Positions 58,580 to 64,000 of a stretch of DNA of 64,000 nt are shown here, in pieces. The stretch is taken from NCBI GenBank assembly GCA_002110485.1, contig MOWL01000070.1, positions 740,068 to 804,067 on the forward strand, written 5' to 3'. Every line of letters starts with the position of its first letter. The first letter of the stretch is position 1. The notes beneath the pieces are model-generated. The model was given only the letters and a program-made list of their open reading frames with translations. It made no database searches and was not told the DNA's origin. The DNA is from Emergomyces orientalis. Taxonomy: Eukaryota; Ascomycota; Eurotiomycetes; Onygenales; Ajellomycetaceae. Both the position numbers and the translations under genes were made by a program.

Positions 58580-58592
58580 CATCTCCCCCCCC
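58580..58592 (-). other. Polypurine tract
   Basis: On the minus strand a G-run ending in GAGATG directly precedes the LTR, as needed for plus-strand priming. Confidence 0.7.
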
Positions 58593-59058
58593 TATAGCTT
58601 GCCGACCCGGCAAGTAAGAATGCGATCCGAATGAATGAAAACAAGGAATTGCAGGAAAGAATCAATCAAGAATCAAGAAAATGAAAGACAATCAATAAAA
58701 GAATATAGAAAAGAGAAAGAAAAAGTGAACAGCAGAGAAAAGAAAGACAAGCAAGAACAAGAGAAAACAGGGAAACAAGTAAGCAGAATGTGATCAACAC
58801 AGCGACAGTGGCAAGATGCGGCAAATTGGCAACAGCGCGATCGTGATTGGTCAATCTTTTGACGGCCCGGGGCCGGGAAAACATGATTGGCTGATGGCTG
58901 CGGCTATTCGGCGGGCGCATTCTCGCGGCCATGCACCGGAATCTGCATAGCCTCGCCCTCGGCGACAGCGCGATCTCCCTCAATTGAGGCGAGGGGGATG
59001 TTCCTCTTCAGACAATAGAAACAGCTACGTTCTCCAAATAATTCCTCCTCTGTAGCCA

Positions 59059-60243
59059 TCATGATCTCGAAACACCGGATCCCTTCGGTGACCGCTCTCT
59101 TGCGCCACTCCTCAATGTATTCTTGCGGCGAACTGCCCTTGCCGTTGAAGAGAATATCTTCTTTGCATCTCTAAGCTGCGCTTTCACATCCACAGGGACA
59201 TAGGGAGAACACCGGCATCCTCTGTTCACTGTTGTATGCTGCTTGTCAGTTGCCTCTACCAAAGCAGGGCTATCTTGATCAACCCCCATATTCTCAAATT
59301 CCGCAACTTGGTCAGGGCTGAGAAGTTCAGCAAGATGGGTGTCTGACAAGGCTGCAGACAGGCTGCTGACGTCCGAAAGCAAGGATTGGCTGGAGACGCG
59401 GCGAGAAGTACGCACAGGAGGACTATGTATAGAACCTTGAGGAGATCCAAGCGAGGGTGCACTGGGGCGTATCACGTTCAACACACGGGGAGAAGGTAGA
59501 GGAGACTGGCCAGTCATATGTTGATCGGGAGGGGATAGGACACGTTCTTGAGGCTGGGGTGAAGCAACTGTCATAGAATCTTCAGTGAGAATTCCGCCAG
59601 GACCAAAGATAAGACCTGCAGCTTGAAGATTTCCTTGTGTGATCTCTTGGCCAATAAAATTGGAATCGGCCGCTGCTTCGATATCTGCCAACATGATCGT
59701 CTTATATCGCTTAACTCCTCGTCGAGGTGGCTGAGTGATGCGAGCCCACATTGCTTGATTGATCCGGCCGATTGCAGAAGCATATTCGTGATGTAGGGCC
59801 AGGGTTTGACAGGCGCGTTGCATCCGCTCTGAAGTCATGATATGCCAGAACGAATCCACGCGAACTTTTCCCCACATCCTGGTGCATGTAGTATATGCTA
59901 TGGCGCAGCGATCGCGCCGTTCAGCTACCTGAGCAGCAACTCGTTGAAGCTCCGCCGTCTGGTTATCAAATGCTTGCTGGGCCACCACCTGGCGCCAGGA
60001 TCCATCATTTCTCATCCACTCATAGAATGCGGCAACCTCATCTTGAGCCGCCTCATGGCGCCCCATGAGTAGATTACCGATCTCACATTGTGCTTGGTAG
60101 CGAACCTGCGGATTCTGACCCAGAGAATTGACATAAGCTTGCAGCTCCATCGCCGTATGAAAAACATGGTTATCATATGTCACAAGAGCGAGCTGGCTCG
60201 CTGGTCTCGGTACCAGAGTGTGTTGGCTAGAGGGGTTCGACAT
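59059..60243 (-). CDS. Extra ORF of the Gypsy element, unknown function
   Basis: A 394-residue frame with an ATG at 60243 lies between pol and the 3' LTR, where most fungal Gypsy elements have nothing. Residues about 30-210 are helical and rich in Ala/Gln/Glu/Arg, with coiled-coil potential at about 85-112 (AQQAFDNQTAELQRVAAQVAERRD) and several Trp. Residues about 225-310 are Ser/Pro-rich and look disordered. The end is basic with one CRC motif (343-345) and RAVRRKN. There is no signal peptide, membrane helix or zinc knuckle, so it does not look like an envelope protein. I recognise no family. The whole 1.6-kb segment around it (about 58811-60430) is absent from the mutated copy. It may be a captured host sequence or an ancestral accessory ORF. 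Confidence 0.8.
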   Translation of the reverse strand: MSNPSSQHTLVPRPASQLALVTYDNHVFHTAMELQAYVNSLGQNPQVRYQAQCEIGNLLMGRHEAAQDEVAAFYEWMRNDGSWRQVVAQQAFDNQTAELQRVAAQVAERRDRCAIAYTTCTRMWGKVRVDSFWHIMTSERMQRACQTLALHHEYASAIGRINQAMWARITQPPRRGVKRYKTIMLADIEAAADSNFIGQEITQGNLQAAGLIFGPGGILTEDSMTVASPQPQERVLSPPDQHMTGQSPLPSPRVLNVIRPSAPSLGSPQGSIHSPPVRTSRRVSSQSLLSDVSSLSAALSDTHLAELLSPDQVAEFENMGVDQDSPALVEATDKQHTTVNRGCRCSPYVPVDVKAQLRDAKKIFSSTARAVRRKNTLRSGARERSPKGSGVSRS

Positions 60244-60663
60244 CTTTGTAATGAAATAAGGAAATATAGGGAAAAATCAATGAATTAAAAATAGAAAAAG
60301 AGACTTGAATGCCAATTTGAAAAAGAAAAATGATTATCTGGGCAGAGCAGGTCAATAATATAATACTTCCTCAAGGTGAATTTTGGAAGATAATGTGAAA
60401 AGCAGTCAACATGCAGCGAGGGTGACAGCAGTTCATAAAATTCACTGCCAGCTTCAATCTGACCCAGAGAATTGAATATCAAAGAGAAAGTAAACAAAAC
60501 AAAGAAAAGACAATATCAAGAGATTAAAATTAGAAGGAACTGATATGATGCATGAAAAACATGCAAGAAAGAAGCAGAATCATGAAAAATAGAGACTAAG
60601 AAAACAGCAACTTGAATGAAGAAAACAACAACAAGGAAATCATTATACAAAGAAAAACAGCAG

Positions 60664-63600
60664 TCAGATAATGACTGCAAACTCCTTACCATGAGGGATC
60701 CATGACTGCAAGTCATCCTGACCCCCCCTCAAAGAATTCTTCTTATCAGTATCTTGCATATCCACCTCTTCCTCTTCAATATCATTTGCTTCATTGATAT
60801 TATTCTCTGCAACCGGCATTTGATTGTCTCGGAGATAGAACCTTTTTAACCTATTACCTGCAGTAGTATTTCGAAACGGCGAACCATCCAGCTCTTCCAG
60901 ATGATAGGTCCCTTTCTCATGGTTTGCTTCTCGGATTCGATACGGGCCCAGCCATCGGAAGTTGAGCTTGGCAGAATAGGACGTTTCTAGCTTGGTATCA
61001 TGCAAAAGCACCAAATCACTTATCTGCAATGGTTCTCGGACTAATTGCTTAGTTTCATCAAATAGATCTCGGTTCTTCTCTCTCGCACGGCGCAGGTGAT
61101 GAGCGGCCTCCTCCAGATCTTCATCTCTCTTTTCCAATTGTCGAATACGCATATATATCAAATCAGCACGGGATTGCACTGTCTGCCAGGGAAGTGTTTG
61201 CCAAGTTGGAACGTCAAGCTCTATTGGAAGGATAGCATCGTAGCCATATTGCAGGCGGAACGGGGTTTCACCAGTAGATTGCCGAATGGTGACGCGATCT
61301 GCCCATAGCGCAGAATGGAAATGATTAACCCAGCTTCTTCCATCTGCAGCTAGCTTTGAAAGCGCATCGGATATCGGGCGGTGACCGCGTTCGACCATGC
61401 CATTAGCCTTCGCATTGTATGGTGAGATGGTTATTTGATTAACACGATATTTGGCGGTGAGAATCTTAGTCCATTTTTGATTCTCCGGCCCGCCATCACA
61501 CACTAATTCCCGAAAGCAGCCGTGTCGGCAAATGATATTCTCATAGATGAATTGCGCCACGTTCTCAGCTGTTCCACGAGCGAGAGGGCGGCCTTCCACC
61601 CAGCCAGTGAGATCATTCCGAGCAATAACAGCACATCGCTTGCCTCGGTTCTTCGGAAACTTGACAACATCGATACACCACTTGTCCCATAGATAATTGC
61701 GGCTTGTTGGATATAGTGGTTCTTCCAAGCGAGCGCCATCCCTCAGCTGGCACACTGTGCAGCTTTTGCAATAATTCTTGACGGCTTTCCAGATACCTTC
61801 CCACCAATATCGCTGCGTGATCTTGTGGTTTGTGGCCTCGCGGCCCTTATGACCAGATTCATCATGCATCCGAGCAACGATATCCTTTTGCTCAGATGAG
61901 TTATCAACCACGCGTCTCAGAGGAATTCCCTTGCCTGATCGTCGGAATAGATGTTGACCTTGGACGATATATCGAAGTGCATGCTTGCGCCATTTAGAAA
62001 AGACGGAACGTGGTATATCATCCGGCCGCTTCATGGTGGTGAGAAACCTCGCAATTGATTCGCTGCGATCAGAATAATCAGGCGAAAGAACACGCACACC
62101 CGATGACTCGGAAGCATCCACGCCGCTGACATCGAAATCAGGAACCGTCAAAGATGCAACACTAATATAGTTGAGTTCTGCATCTATGAAATCATCGATA
62201 TCTTGATCCTCAGGAACCTCACCCTCAGCAGGAGGTCGACGAGATAGCCCATCTGCAGCAGTATGCTTCCGACCAGGCACATGTCGAACTTCGAAATCAA
62301 ACATCCGAATCCAGGCAAGCCAGCCAGTAACGAGAGCACCAGGCAGGTCAGTGGCAGATCGATTGAGCTGTGCCACTAGAGTCTTCGCGTCGGTTTCCAG
62401 AATAAAGTGAACGCCATACAGGTAATAACGGCATTTCTTTAGCATCTTGAGCACAGCGCGGCATTCTCGCTTTCCTGCATCATATTTTGCTTCGGCGGGG
62501 CTCCAGATTCCGCTCTCATATCGGCAAGGGTGTAGCTTTCCATTCAATTTATCCCGTTGGCTGAGCGTTCCACCCCATCCTTCAAGACAGGCATCCGTGG
62601 CCATCACGATATCACCGGCATCTTCAGAATAATCAATGCAGCAAAGTGCAGGGGCAGTTGTCAGGGCATTCTTCAAAATTGCCATTGCATTCACTTGTTC
62701 AAGACCCCAGGTAAAAGGAATGTTCTTCTTGAATAGAATATAGATAGGTATAGAAATGATAGCGAAATTCGGAATCCATATTCTATAGTAAACGCAAACA
62801 CCTAAGAAAGCTCGGGCACCCGTGACATCTGTCGGATCCGGCCACTCAACGATTTTGACGATTTTCGCAGCTTCGGGGCGCCTGCCGTCAGCATCCACAA
62901 CATATCCGACTAGAACCATACCGGAGCAGGCGAATTCTGACTTTCCAACCTGGATACACGTGTCCGCGAGTTCTATGCTGATGAGGGTGGCATCTAAGTT
63001 TTGCAGATGCTCCAGGACAAATTTCCGAATACCTGGCATCACTTCTTCATCATTGTAACGCGTCCGCGGGCCTTTCACACCAATATCATCCATAAAATTG
63101 TCTGCTTGATGCGGTATGTTCGATCGAAGAATGCGTGCCATGATTCGGCAGAACTGCGCAATAGAATTCGTCGCGCCTTGTGGCAGTGCTGTCTGACGAA
63201 GCAACCCGATCGGGGTAAGGAAAGCTGTCATATCTCGGCTGTCTTCGTGTAAAGGAACTTGATCATATCCAGAAAAGAAATCCATCATGCTCGTTATCTT
63301 CATTCCCGCGAAATCCTCAGCAAACGCGTCCGCACTAGGTGGAATATACGCATCGCGAATAGTGACAGCGTTCATGTCCATGCACGCGTTGACAATGCGA
63401 TATTTCCCAGCTTCTTTCTTCTTGACGAGGAACCACTTATTTCGATACGGACCATGGCAATGTTCATAAACTCCAGAATCAACGCGTTCGCGAAGCATAT
63501 TGATGATTGTAGGGACGAGCTTTCGAGGAATAGGAAATCCTGCCGCTTGCCATGCTTTATGCGGAGCAACGCGAATCTTGACAGGTGGAGAGACTTCTTT

Positions 63601-63696
63601 TGCAAGCGTTCCGCAATCCTTAAAACTCCACGCGAGGGCTTTTTCTCTTCTAAGCAGAATCTCAATCAAAAGTTCGCGTTCCTGTGGGGTGAGCAT
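60664..63696 (-). CDS. pol: Gypsy Pol polyprotein: RT, RNase H, integrase
   Basis: 1010 residues from the ATG at 63696; the true frame probably begins upstream. The reverse transcriptase has MMDFFSGYDQ (about 137-146), LPQGATNS (171-178) and the catalytic FMDD at 201-204 in place of the more usual YVDD. RNase H follows with D368, E411, D436 and D482 as likely acidic residues. The integrase has the zinc-binding H611/H616 and C646/C649 set and the D676, D734, E769 triad. A GPY-like motif (917-919) lies near the end, and I see no chromodomain. All motifs are intact, so the enzyme could be active. Upstream of the ATG the conserved frame is interrupted by a one-base shift at a C-run. Confidence 0.93.
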   Translation of the reverse strand: MLTPQERELLIEILLRREKALAWSFKDCGTLAKEVSPPVKIRVAPHKAWQAAGFPIPRKLVPTIINMLRERVDSGVYEHCHGPYRNKWFLVKKKEAGKYRIVNACMDMNAVTIRDAYIPPSADAFAEDFAGMKITSMMDFFSGYDQVPLHEDSRDMTAFLTPIGLLRQTALPQGATNSIAQFCRIMARILRSNIPHQADNFMDDIGVKGPRTRYNDEEVMPGIRKFVLEHLQNLDATLISIELADTCIQVGKSEFACSGMVLVGYVVDADGRRPEAAKIVKIVEWPDPTDVTGARAFLGVCVYYRIWIPNFAIISIPIYILFKKNIPFTWGLEQVNAMAILKNALTTAPALCCIDYSEDAGDIVMATDACLEGWGGTLSQRDKLNGKLHPCRYESGIWSPAEAKYDAGKRECRAVLKMLKKCRYYLYGVHFILETDAKTLVAQLNRSATDLPGALVTGWLAWIRMFDFEVRHVPGRKHTAADGLSRRPPAEGEVPEDQDIDDFIDAELNYISVASLTVPDFDVSGVDASESSGVRVLSPDYSDRSESIARFLTTMKRPDDIPRSVFSKWRKHALRYIVQGQHLFRRSGKGIPLRRVVDNSSEQKDIVARMHDESGHKGREATNHKITQRYWWEGIWKAVKNYCKSCTVCQLRDGARLEEPLYPTSRNYLWDKWCIDVVKFPKNRGKRCAVIARNDLTGWVEGRPLARGTAENVAQFIYENIICRHGCFRELVCDGGPENQKWTKILTAKYRVNQITISPYNAKANGMVERGHRPISDALSKLAADGRSWVNHFHSALWADRVTIRQSTGETPFRLQYGYDAILPIELDVPTWQTLPWQTVQSRADLIYMRIRQLEKRDEDLEEAAHHLRRAREKNRDLFDETKQLVREPLQISDLVLLHDTKLETSYSAKLNFRWLGPYRIREANHEKGTYHLEELDGSPFRNTTAGNRLKRFYLRDNQMPVAENNINEANDIEEEEVDMQDTDKKNSLRGGQDDLQSWIPHGKEFAVII

Positions 63697-63994
63697 CGAT
63701 CCGATCCGCAGATTCTTGATCCTTTCCTCTGTGAGTCGCGAACCTCGCGGGCAATCGGAGAAACGGGGGTGTAATGAAATGATCGTAGGGCGAAGGCGGA
63801 TCCTGCTCCGGAATCACATTGTCTTTGAACCATTGTTGGCGAATTTCTCTCCACTTATCTGTTCCGCCGGGAATCCCGCCACCTGTAGTTGGCACATCGA
63901 GAGGTTGAATCTTATCGGCTTTTCGCTTGTATAATGTCGCAACGACTGGACCGCGCGATCGAGGAGAAGATCGTGAAGAAGCATATAAAGACAA
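63662..63994 (-). CDS. Upstream pol/protease-region frame, out of phase with pol (partial)
   Basis: A frame entering from the right edge gives a sequence containing WREIRQQWFKDNVIPEQD. It ends at 63662, overlapping the start of pol in another phase. Comparison with the mutated copy (about 51290-51540) suggests that this frame and pol are one continuous frame there, and that one extra base in the G-run at 63765-63769 (C-run on the coding strand) separates them here. It could be a real mutation, a programmed shift or a sequencing error. Confidence 0.5.
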   Translation of the reverse strand: MSLYASSRSSPRSRGPVVATLYKRKADKIQPLDVPTTGGGIPGGTDKWREIRQQWFKDNVIPEQDPPSPYDHFITPPFLRLPARFATHRGKDQESADRIDAHPTGTRTFD

Positions 63995-64000
63995 ATCATG

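Larger units (their letters stand above)
58232..64000 (-). mobile_element. Gypsy/Ty3 retrotransposon with extra ORF, little mutated (5' part outside window)
   Basis: Read on the minus strand, the element enters at the right edge in its 5' part. It then carries pol (63696-60664), an extra ORF (60243-59059), a polypurine tract (about 58580-58592) and the 3' LTR (58579-58232). CG dinucleotides are normal and the long frames are open, in contrast with the homologous copy at 47584-55366. The two copies are in opposite orientation. Confidence 0.92.

Noticed and set aside
58666..58983. Hydrophobic 105-codon frame downstream of the extra ORF, resembling a membrane or envelope segment
   Set aside because: The hydrophobic run comes from the C/T-rich 3' region of the element, which is conserved as non-coding sequence in the other copy. 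No start or processing context supports it.

Overview
The window looks like a chromosome segment of a filamentous ascomycete, most likely an onygenalean fungus of the Coccidioides type. Short introns (53-110 nt) with GT..AG borders interrupt most conserved genes. The gene set is fungal: Clf1, Prp31, UPF0643, a VWA-Vint protein and a kelch-type membrane protein. The repeats at the right end are almost stripped of CG dinucleotides, which is reported for Coccidioides repeats. The genus is an inference from these traits, not from a database match.

Layout, left half. Positions 1-59 hold the first codons of a gene running leftward out of the window. A C2H2 zinc-finger regulator lies at 2977-3975 (-). 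A small spliced candidate gene lies at 8742-9146 (+). About 9.5 kb with no convincing gene follows, containing a MITE-like inverted repeat at 15261-15448. A kelch-like transmembrane protein lies at 18664-20823 (-). Then come about 5 kb of low-complexity intergenic DNA with homopolymers.

Layout, centre. Two spliceosome genes are divergently transcribed from a 398-bp shared promoter: clf1 (25790-27925, -) and prp31 (28324-30293, +). Downstream are a UPF0643 gene (31665-32526, +, two exons), a perfect 32-bp-arm hairpin (33579-33657), a five-exon VWA-Vint (hedgehog/intein-like) protein (34395-36914, +), a small secreted protein (38458-38850, -) and a four-exon beta-lactamase-fold serine hydrolase (41547-42994, -). 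A decayed second copy of the MITE-like element lies near 39971-40105.

Layout, right third (44.1-64.0 kb). This is a transposon nest. A Tad1-like LINE on the minus strand (about 44.28-57.65 kb) is split by a complete but mutated Gypsy LTR element on the plus strand (47584-55366, 346-bp LTRs, CTAT duplication). A younger, undamaged solo LTR (46681-46926, CTGAT duplication) also sits inside the LINE. To the right lie a copia-like relic with a half-tRNA primer-binding site and then the 3' 5.8 kb of a largely undamaged Gypsy copy on the minus strand (58232 to the window edge). That copy carries an extra 394-codon reading frame between pol and the 3' LTR. The mutated sister copy lacks the whole 1.6-kb segment. 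This extra-ORF cassette is the most novel object in the window.
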